A DNA stretch of 64,000 bases from an uncultured Chitinophagaceae bacterium (GTDB taxonomy: Bacteria > Bacteroidota > Bacteroidia > Chitinophagales > Chitinophagaceae), in the NCBI GenBank assembly GCA_937862815.1, contig CALMED010000002.1:186001-250000 (forward strand), read 5' to 3'. The position numbers and the translations under genes are program-made. Of this stretch, positions 53,670 to 62,036 are shown piece by piece. Position 1 is the stretch's first letter. Each line of letters begins with the position of its first letter. A model generated the notes under the pieces. That model made no database searches. It was not told the origin of the DNA and saw only the letters and a list, made by a program, of their open reading frames with translations.

Positions 53670-55739
53670 CTACCTGCCAAGGTCCAGCACAAAAGCCCCC
53701 GCTTCGCGGGTGTTGTGACAGGGCAGGCGCAGCGAATCGCATTCCCGTTTCCAGCGTTCGGCTGCCCGCTGCGAGTTGGAACCGTCTATTACCACTGTTT
53801 CCACCCGCAGGCGCTGCGCCAACTCGCTCAGCCGGATGCGGGAGTTGTGGGAGAGTACCACAACGGCAGGAACGCCCGTTGCTTGTAGTTCCTCCGGCCG
53901 GAAGTGCCGGTCGGCCAGCACCACCTGCCGTCCCTGCAGCTGCCAGTCAGGCCGGGCCGCCGGTACGAATTGCAGCGGTTGGTTGTACACACCAAAACGT
54001 ATGCGGGAGGGTTTGAGGTGAAAGTTGCGCAGGAAACCGTCTGCCAGCAGCGCGGTGTCGCCCCGGAAATAACACCGCCGTCCCAGCATCAGGTCCACGG
54101 CCTGGTGGCGCGGCAGGTTGTATACGATGAGCCGTTGTTGCTGGTGCTGCCGGAAAGCCTGTTGCACGTCCATCACCCCAAACACCAGCAAAGAACCCAG
54201 CATCCATTTCACTGCGCCGGCGTCTTTGTGCAGCAGCCAGCGGCTTGCAGCGGCAATCACCGCAAACAGCGCAATGGTTTGCAGGGGATGATGCGAGATG
54301 CCGTCGGTAACAGAAAACACAAAGCGGTCTATCCACAGGATGCAGGTGTTGAGGATTTGCAGGAGCTGCGAAAGCAGGCCGCCCAGTGTGGTGGCCAGTG
54401 GCGGCAGCAACGAGGCAGGCAGGAGGGTCAGGGATCCGTACAGACTGAGCGTTCCCAGCGGCACCGCCACCAGGTTGGCCGGCAGGAAGAGGTTGGGGCT
54501 CTGGTGAAAATGATACATGCACAAGGGCAGGGTCAGGATCTGGGCGGAAAGGGTGACGGCATTCAGCTGCCAGATTTTATCGAGCAGGGGGTTGCGCACC
54601 AGCAACAGGTTGCAGATGGGTTGCTGAAAGGTGACGATGCTCAGCACTGCGGCATAGGAGAGCTGAAAACCCACATCCCAGAGCAGGAACGGATTCCAGC
54701 ACAGCAGCAGGAAGGCCGATGCGGCCAGGCTGTTGTACACCGTTCCCCTGCGTTGCAGCCACTCGCCGCCGGCCAGGAAGCTGAACAGGATCACAGCCCG
54801 CAACACGGAAGCGGATGCGCCGGTATAAAGACTGAAGATCCACAGCAGTGCCACCACCAGCACCATGCGGAAGCGCCAGTGCCGCAGCGGGCGCAGCAGG
54901 AAGAGGAGCAGCACATAGATCAGTCCCAGGTGCATGCCACTGATGGCGATGATGTGCACCACACCCCCGTTGCTGTAGGCCTGCACCAGGTCGCGGTCGA
55001 GGTCGTCGCGGTAGCCTGCCAGCAGGGCTTCGGCAATGGCGGCCGCGTCGGGATCGGGTATGTAGCGTTGCAGGGTGGCCAGCACAAAACTGCGTGCCCG
55101 GAAGAGACCGGCCCGGAATGCGTTACCGCTGCGGTGCGGGGCGATGTGGTAAAGGCCTTCTTGCAGGAAGAGCTGGTGGGTGATCCCCTGGAACAGGGCG
55201 TAGCGTTGGTAATCGAAGCCGCCGGGATTGCCGGCGTTGGTGATGGGCTGCGGGGCCGTGCGGGTGTAGAGCACGGATCCGTACGACAGGTGCCGGGGAA
55301 AACGGTCTTTGGGAAAGTAAAGGAGGAGCTTGCCGCTTACCCTGACCGATCGTTCTGTGCCGTAGAGGGCAACGGCCTCTGCCACCACTTTGAAGGTGTT
55401 GGGCCGCTCCTGGGGAGGTTCCAGCAGGTGCAGTTCAACAACATCATCTGCCTGCAGCCGGTGCCCCAGCCAGCGGGGGTCGTGCTGCGGCAACTGCAGG
55501 GCTACCAGCAACACACCCACACCAAAGGGCAGCAACTGCAGCCCGGCACCACCCAGCCACCGCAGGGAATAGTTGCGGTAAGCAGGAACATAGCGGGAAA
55601 CAAGGGACAGACAGGTACCGGCCAGGATCGGCCAACAGCCACTCCCGGCAGGGAGCGATACGTACCAGGCCACCAGGATGCCGGCAGCCAGGGGCAGCAA
55701 CAACCGCAGGAACGGTGCGGTCTTCCAGGGAAGAATCAT
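53670..55739 (-). CDS. comEC: ComEC/Rec2-type DNA uptake membrane protein
   Basis: A 689-residue polytopic protein: a DUF4131-like N-terminal part with three helices and a soluble OB-like domain, then the competence domain with SNGGVVHIIAISGMHLGLIYVLL and the multi-helix channel. The end of typical ComEC holds a metallo-beta-lactamase domain with HxHxDH; here ~170 soluble residues remain but that motif is absent. It may conduct single-stranded DNA during uptake. A one-mismatch -7 box (TACCTTTC) precedes the ATG at 55739. Confidence 0.88.
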   Translation of the reverse strand: MILPWKTAPFLRLLLPLAAGILVAWYVSLPAGSGCWPILAGTCLSLVSRYVPAYRNYSLRWLGGAGLQLLPFGVGVLLVALQLPQHDPRWLGHRLQADDVVELHLLEPPQERPNTFKVVAEAVALYGTERSVRVSGKLLLYFPKDRFPRHLSYGSVLYTRTAPQPITNAGNPGGFDYQRYALFQGITHQLFLQEGLYHIAPHRSGNAFRAGLFRARSFVLATLQRYIPDPDAAAIAEALLAGYRDDLDRDLVQAYSNGGVVHIIAISGMHLGLIYVLLLFLLRPLRHWRFRMVLVVALLWIFSLYTGASASVLRAVILFSFLAGGEWLQRRGTVYNSLAASAFLLLCWNPFLLWDVGFQLSYAAVLSIVTFQQPICNLLLVRNPLLDKIWQLNAVTLSAQILTLPLCMYHFHQSPNLFLPANLVAVPLGTLSLYGSLTLLPASLLPPLATTLGGLLSQLLQILNTCILWIDRFVFSVTDGISHHPLQTIALFAVIAAASRWLLHKDAGAVKWMLGSLLVFGVMDVQQAFRQHQQQRLIVYNLPRHQAVDLMLGRRCYFRGDTALLADGFLRNFHLKPSRIRFGVYNQPLQFVPAARPDWQLQGRQVVLADRHFRPEELQATGVPAVVVLSHNSRIRLSELAQRLRVETVVIDGSNSQRAAERWKRECDSLRLPCHNTREAGAFVLDLGR

Positions 55740-55937
55740 AGGTTGAGCGACAGGTGTTTACGGAAAGGTACGAAAACTAACGGTGTTGCCGAAACAGGCG
55801 CCTTGCCCGGTTTCCACATAAAAGTAATGGACCTGCACAACTATCGAATTGAAGGGAGTGGGCGTGGTTTACGCTGGTTACAGGCACACCTATCCTGCTG
55901 TACAGGCATTACACGGTAACAGCAAGTCCTCCGTTGG

Positions 55938-57131
55938 TTATTTACTCAGGTACATGCTCCGGTCTTTGTACAGCTGCCGGAACCAGGGATCCCGCAGGTC
56001 TTTGATGAAGCGGATGGCTTCGCCGGTGCTTTTCATCTCCGGACCCAGTTCTTTGTTCACGTTGGGAAATTTGTTGAAGCTGAACACCGGTTCTTTGACG
56101 GCGTAGCCTGTGAGCTTTTTCTCAAACGTGAAATCGGACAGTTTGTTGGCGCCCAGCATCACTTTGGTGGCGATGTTGAGGTAGGGAATCTGATAGGCTT
56201 TGGCAATGAAAGGCGTGGTGCGGGAAGCGCGGGGGTTGGCTTCAATCACATACACTTTGCCGTCTTTGATGGCAAACTGGATGTTGATGAGCCCGCGGAT
56301 GTCCAGCGCTTTGGCAATGCGTTTGGCATATTCTTCCATGGTGGCCACCACCAGCGGGGTGAGGTTAAATTCGGGTAACACTGCATGGCTGTCGCCGCTG
56401 TGGATGCCGGCCGGCTCAATGTGCTCCATCACTCCCATCACATGGAATTCTTCTCCATCGTAAATAGCATCTATTTCCGCTTCCTGGCAGCGGTCGAGGA
56501 AATGATCAATCAGAATTTTATTGCCGGGGATGTGTTTCAGCAGGCTCAGGACCGCTTTTTCCAGTTCATCATCGTTGATCACAATGCGCATACGCTGTCC
56601 GCCCAGTACATAACTGGGGCGTACCAGTACCGGGTAGCCCACTTCTTTGGCCACTTCCATGGCTTCGTCGGTGGTGAAGGCGGTTCCGTAGCGGGGATAA
56701 GGGATATCGAGTTCTTTCAGCAGATCGCTGAAGCGGCCGCGGTCTTCGGCAATGTCCATGTTGTCGAAGGAGGTGCCGATGATGCGGATGCCTTTTTCGT
56801 GCAGGCGTTTGGCCAGCTTGAGGGCCGTCTGACCGCCCAGCTGCACAATCACGCCGTAGGGTTGTTCCAGTTCAATGATTTCCCAGAGGTGTTCCCAGTA
56901 CACCGGTTCGAAATACAGCTTATCGGCCATATCAAAATCGGTACTAACGGTCTCGGGGTTGCAGTTTACCATGATCGCTTCGTATCCGCACTCTTTAATG
57001 GCGAGTAGTCCGTGCACGCAGCAGTAGTCAAACTCAATACCCTGGCCAATGCGGTTGGGACCGCTGCCCAGTACAATCACTTTTTTTCGGGAGGAGGGGA
57101 TGGACTCGTTGTGTACAACTGTATTTGCCAT
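55938..57131 (-). CDS. carB: Carbamoyl phosphate synthetase large subunit, C-terminal half as a separate gene
   Basis: A 397-residue protein equal to the second ATP-grasp half (carbamate kinase site) of CarB: KKVIVLGSGPNRIGQGIEFDY, MVNCNPETVSTDFD, VRPSYVLGGQRM, EPAGIHSGDSHAVLP, ANPRASRTTPF. Its first residues include HNESIPSSRKK, resembling the linker that joins the halves in whole CarB proteins. It ends soon after ELGPEMKSTGEAI, so the allosteric MGS-like domain of E. coli CarB (last ~140 residues) is missing. The other half is at 60249-61889, three genes away. It has its own promoter, so it is a real separate gene, not a broken piece. Confidence 0.93.
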   Translation of the reverse strand: MANTVVHNESIPSSRKKVIVLGSGPNRIGQGIEFDYCCVHGLLAIKECGYEAIMVNCNPETVSTDFDMADKLYFEPVYWEHLWEIIELEQPYGVIVQLGGQTALKLAKRLHEKGIRIIGTSFDNMDIAEDRGRFSDLLKELDIPYPRYGTAFTTDEAMEVAKEVGYPVLVRPSYVLGGQRMRIVINDDELEKAVLSLLKHIPGNKILIDHFLDRCQEAEIDAIYDGEEFHVMGVMEHIEPAGIHSGDSHAVLPEFNLTPLVVATMEEYAKRIAKALDIRGLINIQFAIKDGKVYVIEANPRASRTTPFIAKAYQIPYLNIATKVMLGANKLSDFTFEKKLTGYAVKEPVFSFNKFPNVNKELGPEMKSTGEAIRFIKDLRDPWFRQLYKDRSMYLSK

Positions 57132-57138
57132 GGCGGTG

Positions 57139-57169
57139 CAAAGGTAGGGTCCGGCAGAAAACGGCACAA
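57139..57169 (-). promoter_or_regulatory. Promoter of the CarB C-terminal half (TTG-N20-TACCTTTG)
   Basis: On the minus strand, TTG (57169-57167), a 20-base spacer and an exact -7 box (57146-57139), ending seven bases before the ATG at 57131. It is among the best promoter matches in the window and predicts a very short leader. Confidence 0.7.
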
Positions 57170-57193
57170 GCAAAATACCGGCTGTGCACAAAT

Positions 57194-58747
57194 TTATTGC
57201 AGCACCCGGTAGAGGCGTATGCCGGCGGTGTCGGCTGTCAGCTGCAGGAACGCAAGGGTGTCCAGCTGTTGCCGGATGGTGTGGTGGTCGGGGGTAAGCA
57301 CCACCCATCGGGGAGTAATCCGGCGGATGAGTCCTTCCCGGCTGCTGTCACCTTCCGGGGCGAAAAACTGCCGCAACTCCTCCCGCCGGGCATCGTTATC
57401 GGTTATCCAGTAGGCCGGAAAAACGCTGGCCACCACCCGGGCGCCGTAGCCGGGGAGGTAGCGGTTGCAGGTACTGTCGGCCAGTACCAGGTCGCCATAG
57501 CCGATGTAATGGCTGATGCTCCCCAGCCGGTGCGCCACACAGGCCGGAGGCAGCAGGCCAAAGGGTTCGCCCGGTAGTGCTTTACAGGTGACCACCGGGG
57601 TGACACTGGTGCGGTAATTGGTTGCAAGGGCCGGCAGTGCATACGGCAGGCAGAGCAGGAGGGCGGCGGCCGGCAGGATAAAGGAAGGCCGTTGCTGGTA
57701 GCGGTGCAGGGTTTCCCGCAAAAAAACCAGCTGGCCCAGCACAGCCAGGAAGGCAACCATGCGGCCCCAGCCATAAGCTCCGGTGAAATAACCATAAAAA
57801 AACAAGAGGGCCAGCGGCAGGGCTGCCAGCAGCAACGGGAGATGACGACGTACTCCGGGTTTACCATTCAGCAGCAGCAGAATCAACGGCAAGGCAAGTG
57901 GATACAGCTCCAGGTAGATGTTGGAATACAGTTCCCGGCTGTCGCTGTGAAACTGGTGACCGGCTCCGGCATACCCCAGCAGGCTGTAAAAGGGGTACCA
58001 GGGCCAGAGCCCGGCAACGACAAAGGGAAGCACCAGCACCGCCGCCAACCAGGGCAGCCACTGCCGCAGGGGGATCTTGGTCTGCAGGCCGGCAGCGAAC
58101 AGCAGGGAGCCCAGGAACAGGAAGGTGAGCGGGTGGGTCAGCAACACCACGCTACCGGTGAGTAACAGCAGAAGGGAAAGGGCGCCCTTTTGCCATTTTC
58201 TACCCGGCCGGGAGATCAATTGCTGGAAGAGTCCCGCAGCCAGCACCGCTCCCACGAAGCTGAATGTGGAAGGATAACCCAGGCTGTAGGGAAAGGCCCG
58301 CAGGTGGAAAAAGGAGCTGAAAAAGGGTGGATCCACCCCCCAGCAGACCAGCAAGGTTAACAGCAGGAGCGTAAACGAACGACCGGGCGGTCCGGGTGGA
58401 AGAAAAAGGCGGGCCAGGATGCCTACGGCTGCGAAGAACAGCAGGAGGTTGAGCAGCGACAGCAGGTTCAGCAGGGTGGCGGCATCAAGCTGCAGGAGAT
58501 GACCCAGTCCGCCCGCTGCCATGAGGTAGGGGGAGAAAAATGCATGGGGTTGATTGGCTGCCACGATGGGGTGCGCCGGGTGCAGGGGCTGGCGGATCAG
58601 TTCGTTCAGCACGGCCCGGTGCTCCCAGTAATCGCCCACCCAGGGAGCTTGCCGGATGTAGAGCCCTTGTTGTGCCAGCAGGAGCAGGCAAAGCAGGAGG
58701 GCGGCCATCTGCCAGGCTCGCTGGTTAGTGAAAAGGGTGCTGCGCAT
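57194..58747 (-). CDS. Polytopic membrane protein of unknown function (possible GT-C fold)
   Basis: A 517-residue inner-membrane protein with about 11 hydrophobic helices and a short C-terminal soluble part (VVLTPDHHTIRQQLDTLAFLQL). The first large loop has GDYWEHRAVLNELIRQPLHPAHP, an acidic pair soon after helix 1 that recalls GT-C glycosyltransferases (lipid-linked sugar transferases); this is inference. It lies with DUF5989 and the SGNH hydrolase between the two carB halves. No named family is recognised. Confidence 0.7.
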   Translation of the reverse strand: MRSTLFTNQRAWQMAALLLCLLLLAQQGLYIRQAPWVGDYWEHRAVLNELIRQPLHPAHPIVAANQPHAFFSPYLMAAGGLGHLLQLDAATLLNLLSLLNLLLFFAAVGILARLFLPPGPPGRSFTLLLLTLLVCWGVDPPFFSSFFHLRAFPYSLGYPSTFSFVGAVLAAGLFQQLISRPGRKWQKGALSLLLLLTGSVVLLTHPLTFLFLGSLLFAAGLQTKIPLRQWLPWLAAVLVLPFVVAGLWPWYPFYSLLGYAGAGHQFHSDSRELYSNIYLELYPLALPLILLLLNGKPGVRRHLPLLLAALPLALLFFYGYFTGAYGWGRMVAFLAVLGQLVFLRETLHRYQQRPSFILPAAALLLCLPYALPALATNYRTSVTPVVTCKALPGEPFGLLPPACVAHRLGSISHYIGYGDLVLADSTCNRYLPGYGARVVASVFPAYWITDNDARREELRQFFAPEGDSSREGLIRRITPRWVVLTPDHHTIRQQLDTLAFLQLTADTAGIRLYRVLQ

Positions 58748-58822
58748 GAAAGTGTTGATGCATGAAACAGAAAGTACCTGCAGGTCTTCGGGCCAGTATT
58801 CATCCGCCGGGATGTACAGGTA

Positions 58823-58975
58823 TCAGAACAGCGTGTAAATGAAAGGCGCCACCGCCGAACTGCCGCCGAAGATCAGCAACACGCCCAACAGGAGCAGGAA
58901 AATGATGATAGGCGCCAGCCACCATTTTTTCCGTTCTTTCATGTACAGCCAGAGATCGTTTAGTAGTTCCCGCAT
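58823..58975 (-). CDS. DUF5989 family single-helix membrane protein
   Basis: A 50-residue protein: a basic amphipathic start (LLNDLWLYMKERKKWW) and one helix (LAPIIIFLLLLGVLLIFGG), ending SSAVAPFIYTLF. This is the full DUF5989 pattern. Such proteins are usually found beside SGNH hydrolases, SxtJ-like proteins and carbamoyltransferases in envelope or natural-product loci; their role is unknown. It has its own promoter. It is shorter than most annotation cut-offs but the match is clear. Confidence 0.88.
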   Translation of the reverse strand: MRELLNDLWLYMKERKKWWLAPIIIFLLLLGVLLIFGGSSAVAPFIYTLF

Positions 58976-58997
58976 TGGATTGTTTTAAGCGTCTTTA

Positions 58998-59029
58998 CAA
59001 ATGTAAGAAAGCGGCGGGTCAAAATGCAA
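58998..59029 (-). promoter_or_regulatory. Promoter of the DUF5989 gene (TTG-N21-TACATTTG)
   Basis: On the minus strand, TTG (59029-59027), a 21-base spacer and an exact -7 box (59005-58998), 22 bases before the ATG. It should drive DUF5989 and probably the membrane protein after it. Confidence 0.65.
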
Positions 59030-59049
59030 GCTAACCGGTAAATGCGGTT

Positions 59050-60147
59050 TTACTGCAGGCAGGCCTCCTGCAGCACCGGCGCAAGCTCCTTTGCCAGGAT
59101 GGCCGCCACCGCTGCGGCACCCTGCTTATTAAAGTGGATGAAATCGTAGAAAAGGCCGGGATCTTTGGGGAGGAGACGGGCCAGGTCCACCACCGGTACC
59201 GAACCGGCAAAAGAACGCACCACATCATTGTACTGCTCCAGGATTTGCTCCTGCAGCAGGTTGTTCCGCACCGGGGTAAAGCCGGGGAGGTATTTGAGGC
59301 GCAGGTCGTTTCCGTTGCGGTCCTGCACGGCGCCGTACAGTGAGGGCTGGGTGAGCAGGATGGGGGTGATGCCCTGCTCCCGGCAGAGGTTGGTGATGAC
59401 CTGCAACCGTTGCCGGTAGCCGGGCAGAAAGGCTTGTTGCCGGGCTACCTGCTCCTGCCGGTAAGCCGGCGAAAGCAGGGTGTCGGGCAATGCGGAGGGG
59501 TTCACTTCTTTGTGGATGAGGCCTTTCCTGTAGGCCAGCCTGATGCTGTAGAGCTGGAAGAGGGTGGCGCCGGTGGCGGTTTTCTGCAGCAGGGATTTGA
59601 TCAGCTGCCCGGGGGAGCCGGTGTGCAGTTTGTTTTCCTGCAGCAGGTCGAAGGATTCGGGGCGTTCCGTTTCCACGTCGTTCACGCCGGTGAGCAGGAG
59701 CACAAAGCGGGGACGGAGGCGAACAATGTATTCCCGCACCAGCAACTGGTGACCAAAGGTGGAGTGTCCGTCCATGCCGGCGTTGTTCACCCAGCTGCGG
59801 GGTACAGTTTTCTGCAGGTGTTGCCCCAGCAAGTAGGGCCAGGTGTCGGCATCGCTCAGGAAACGGCATTCGGTGGTGCTGCCGCCGATGCAGATCACGG
59901 AGCAGAGCCGGTTGATGCTGTCGGTGGGCAGCGGACCACGGAAGCCCAGGGCATTGCGGCTGTAGTGGATTTTTTCGTCCAGCTGCCCGATCCATTTGTT
60001 GTGGAATACGGCTTCCTGCTGCGCCGGCCAGATCAGCGAACCCTGCCGGTTGAACCGCATAACCGGGTTGTAGATGCGGAGGACGAGTTCGCACAGCAGC
60101 AAGGCTGCCAGCAAACCGAAAAGCAGGGCCGTGAGATTCTTCCGCAT
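59050..60147 (-). CDS. SGNH/GDSL hydrolase with N-terminal membrane anchor
   Basis: A 365-residue protein anchored by one helix (LTALLFGLLAALLLCELVLRIY). The SGNH blocks are complete: IGGSTTE with the nucleophilic Ser, NAGMDGHSTFG with Gly, LTGVNDVE with Asn, and DFIHFNKQG with the Asp-x-x-His. It would act in the periplasm on O-acyl groups of a glycan or lipid; the substrate is unknown. The ATG at 60147 is preferred over upstream in-frame codons that overlap the carB terminator. It is the first of the three genes between the carB halves. Confidence 0.88.
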   Translation of the reverse strand: MRKNLTALLFGLLAALLLCELVLRIYNPVMRFNRQGSLIWPAQQEAVFHNKWIGQLDEKIHYSRNALGFRGPLPTDSINRLCSVICIGGSTTECRFLSDADTWPYLLGQHLQKTVPRSWVNNAGMDGHSTFGHQLLVREYIVRLRPRFVLLLTGVNDVETERPESFDLLQENKLHTGSPGQLIKSLLQKTATGATLFQLYSIRLAYRKGLIHKEVNPSALPDTLLSPAYRQEQVARQQAFLPGYRQRLQVITNLCREQGITPILLTQPSLYGAVQDRNGNDLRLKYLPGFTPVRNNLLQEQILEQYNDVVRSFAGSVPVVDLARLLPKDPGLFYDFIHFNKQGAAAVAAILAKELAPVLQEACLQ

Positions 60148-60198
60148 GAAGTGAAGGTATTTAAAAACCGTTGGAAGGACGAGGTGCAGGACCACAAG

Positions 60199-60228
60199 AA
60201 AAAAGCAGGAAGAAATCCCCCTGCTTTT
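60199..60228 (-). terminator. Terminator after the CarB N-terminal half
   Basis: A 9-bp stem (60201-60209 with 60220-60228), ten-base loop and a T6 tract on the minus strand, 20 bases after the stop of carB N-half. It shows that this half ends its own transcript. Confidence 0.75.
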
Positions 60229-60248
60229 CGTACGCTTTCTCTGATTAT

Positions 60249-61889
60249 TTATTCAAATGTACTGTAGAAATAAGGGGTCTTGGCCTCAAACTCGGCACTG
60301 CAGGTATCCACCATTTTGTACACCCGTGTGATGCCCAGTGCTTTCCTTTTTTCGTACACCGCTTCGTCGGTGCCGTCTTTGATGATATGGGCAATCTGCT
60401 CGTCGCCAAAGCCCATCCGCTTGGCTTCCCGCAGCAGGGATTCGGGCAGCGATTGCAGGTCGTGTTTGGCCAGTTCCTTTTCCATGTTCACAATATCCTG
60501 GATCTGGTAAATAAACCAGCGGTCAATTTTGGTGGCTTCCACGATGGTTTTCACGCTCACCCCGGCCATCAGGGCGTCTTTGATGCGGAAGATGCGGTCC
60601 CACTTCGGCGTTTTGATGTATTCGATCAGTTCTTCGGCCCGCATGAGGCTCAGGCCGTAGTAGCCCAGTCCCACCGCGTTGTTCTCCAGGCTCTGGCAGG
60701 CTTTCTGTACGGCTTCGGTGAAACTGCGGCCAATGGACATCACCTCACCCACACTTTTCATCTGCAGGCCCAGCCGGTCGTCGGCTCCCTTGAATTTATC
60801 AAAGTTCCAGCGCGGCATTTTTACAATCACGTAATCCAGCGCCGGTTCAAAGTAGGCGGAGGTGGTTTGCGTAATCTGGTTCTTCAGCTCGTCCAGCGTA
60901 TAACCGATGGCCAGTTTGGCGGCAATCTTGGCAATGGGGTAACCCGTGGCCTTGCTGGCCAGCGCCGAGGAGCGGCTCACCCGCGGGTTGATTTCCACGG
61001 AAATGATTTCTTCTGTTTCGGGATTCAGGGCAAACTGCACGTTGCAGCCGCCGGCGAAATTGCCCAGGCTGCGCATCATTTTGATGGCCATGTTGCGCAT
61101 GTTCTGGAAGGCGGTATCGCTGAGGGTCATGGCCGGGGCCACGGTGATGCTGTCGCCCGTGTGCACGCCCATGGGGTCGAAGTTCTCCACCGTACAAATG
61201 ATCACCACGTTGTCGTTCTTATCCCGCAGCAGCTCCAGTTCAAACTCCTTCCAGCCGAGCAGGGCTTTTTCCACCAACACTTCATGGATGGGACTGGCCT
61301 GCAGTCCCCGTTCGAGGGCCGCGTCCAGTTCGTCCTTGGTATTGACAAAACCGCCGCCGGTACCGCCCAGGGTAAAAGAAGGGCGGATCACCAGCGGAAC
61401 GCCGATCTCTTGCGCAAATTCCTTGCCCTCCAGCAGTGAGTTGGCCACCTTGCTGGGCGCAACACCAATGCCGATCCGGATCATCAGCTGGCGGAACTTT
61501 TCCCGGTCTTCGGCCGTATCAATGGCCTTCACATCCACGCCAATCATCCGCACGCCATATTTCTCCCACACACCCAACTCATCGGCTTCCTTGCAGAGGT
61601 TGAGCGCGGTTTGTCCGCCCATGGTGGGCAGTACAGCGTCTATCTGGTTTTCTTCCAGGATCTGTTCAATGCTTTCCACGGTGAGGGGTAGCAGGTATAC
61701 TTTATCGGCCATCATGGGGTCGGTCATGATGGTGGCCGGGTTACTGTTGATGAGGATTACGCGGATGCCCTCCTCCCGCAGACTGCGGGCTGCCTGGGAG
61801 CCGGAATAGTCGAATTCGCAGGCCTGCCCGATGATGATGGGGCCGCTTCCTACGATTAAAACTGATTGAATGGAGGTATCTCTGGGCAT
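60249..61889 (-). CDS. carB: Carbamoyl phosphate synthetase large subunit, N-terminal half as a separate gene
   Basis: A 546-residue protein equal to residues 1 to about 553 of E. coli CarB: the carboxyphosphate ATP-grasp domain ([49 protein letters not shown]) and the oligomerisation domain, ending [20 protein letters not shown]. In whole CarB this last segment runs straight on into the second half; here a stop follows. CarB uses ammonia from CarA and bicarbonate to make carbamoyl phosphate for pyrimidines and arginine. The two halves must assemble as separate chains. carA is not in the window. Confidence 0.95.
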   Translation of the reverse strand: MPRDTSIQSVLIVGSGPIIIGQACEFDYSGSQAARSLREEGIRVILINSNPATIMTDPMMADKVYLLPLTVESIEQILEENQIDAVLPTMGGQTALNLCKEADELGVWEKYGVRMIGVDVKAIDTAEDREKFRQLMIRIGIGVAPSKVANSLLEGKEFAQEIGVPLVIRPSFTLGGTGGGFVNTKDELDAALERGLQASPIHEVLVEKALLGWKEFELELLRDKNDNVVIICTVENFDPMGVHTGDSITVAPAMTLSDTAFQNMRNMAIKMMRSLGNFAGGCNVQFALNPETEEIISVEINPRVSRSSALASKATGYPIAKIAAKLAIGYTLDELKNQITQTTSAYFEPALDYVIVKMPRWNFDKFKGADDRLGLQMKSVGEVMSIGRSFTEAVQKACQSLENNAVGLGYYGLSLMRAEELIEYIKTPKWDRIFRIKDALMAGVSVKTIVEATKIDRWFIYQIQDIVNMEKELAKHDLQSLPESLLREAKRMGFGDEQIAHIIKDGTDEAVYEKRKALGITRVYKMVDTCSAEFEAKTPYFYSTFE

Positions 61890-61905
61890 GGGGTGAATTT
61901 GGCTG

Positions 61906-61913
61906 CAAAAGTA
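61906..61913 (-). promoter_or_regulatory. -7 box for the CarB N-terminal half (TACTTTTG)
   Basis: Exact TAnnTTTG on the minus strand, 16 bases before the ATG at 61889. No TTG is seen at the usual upstream distance. Confidence 0.5.
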
Positions 61914-62024
61914 TTGGATTGAAAGGATTGACTGCCCGATTTTTTTGCACCCGTTGCCGGCCCTGCCCAATGGGTTTTAACGCTTCCACCGCACACAGTT
62001 CCCGGCACACTCCCCGGGCTTCGT

Positions 62025-62032
62025 TATTTTTG
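62025..62032 (+). promoter_or_regulatory. -7 box four bases before the M23 peptidase gene (TATTTTTG)
   Basis: Exact TAnnTTTG with only four bases to the ATG at 62037; predicts a leaderless transcript. Confidence 0.5.
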
Positions 62033-62036
62033 CCGC

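Noticed and set aside
53904-55919. A 671-codon open frame on the plus strand opposite comEC
   Set aside because: Low-complexity Gln/His/Gly-rich translation with no domain; it mirrors the codon bias of the real membrane-protein gene on the other strand.
60171-61439. A 422-codon plus-strand frame opposite the CarB N-half
   Set aside because: It is antisense to conserved ATP-grasp sequence and has no recognisable domain.
55938-61889. Split carB as a sequencing frameshift or pseudogene
   Set aside because: Three intact genes lie between the halves, both halves have full motifs and clean ends at the domain linker, and the C-half has its own promoter and start codon.
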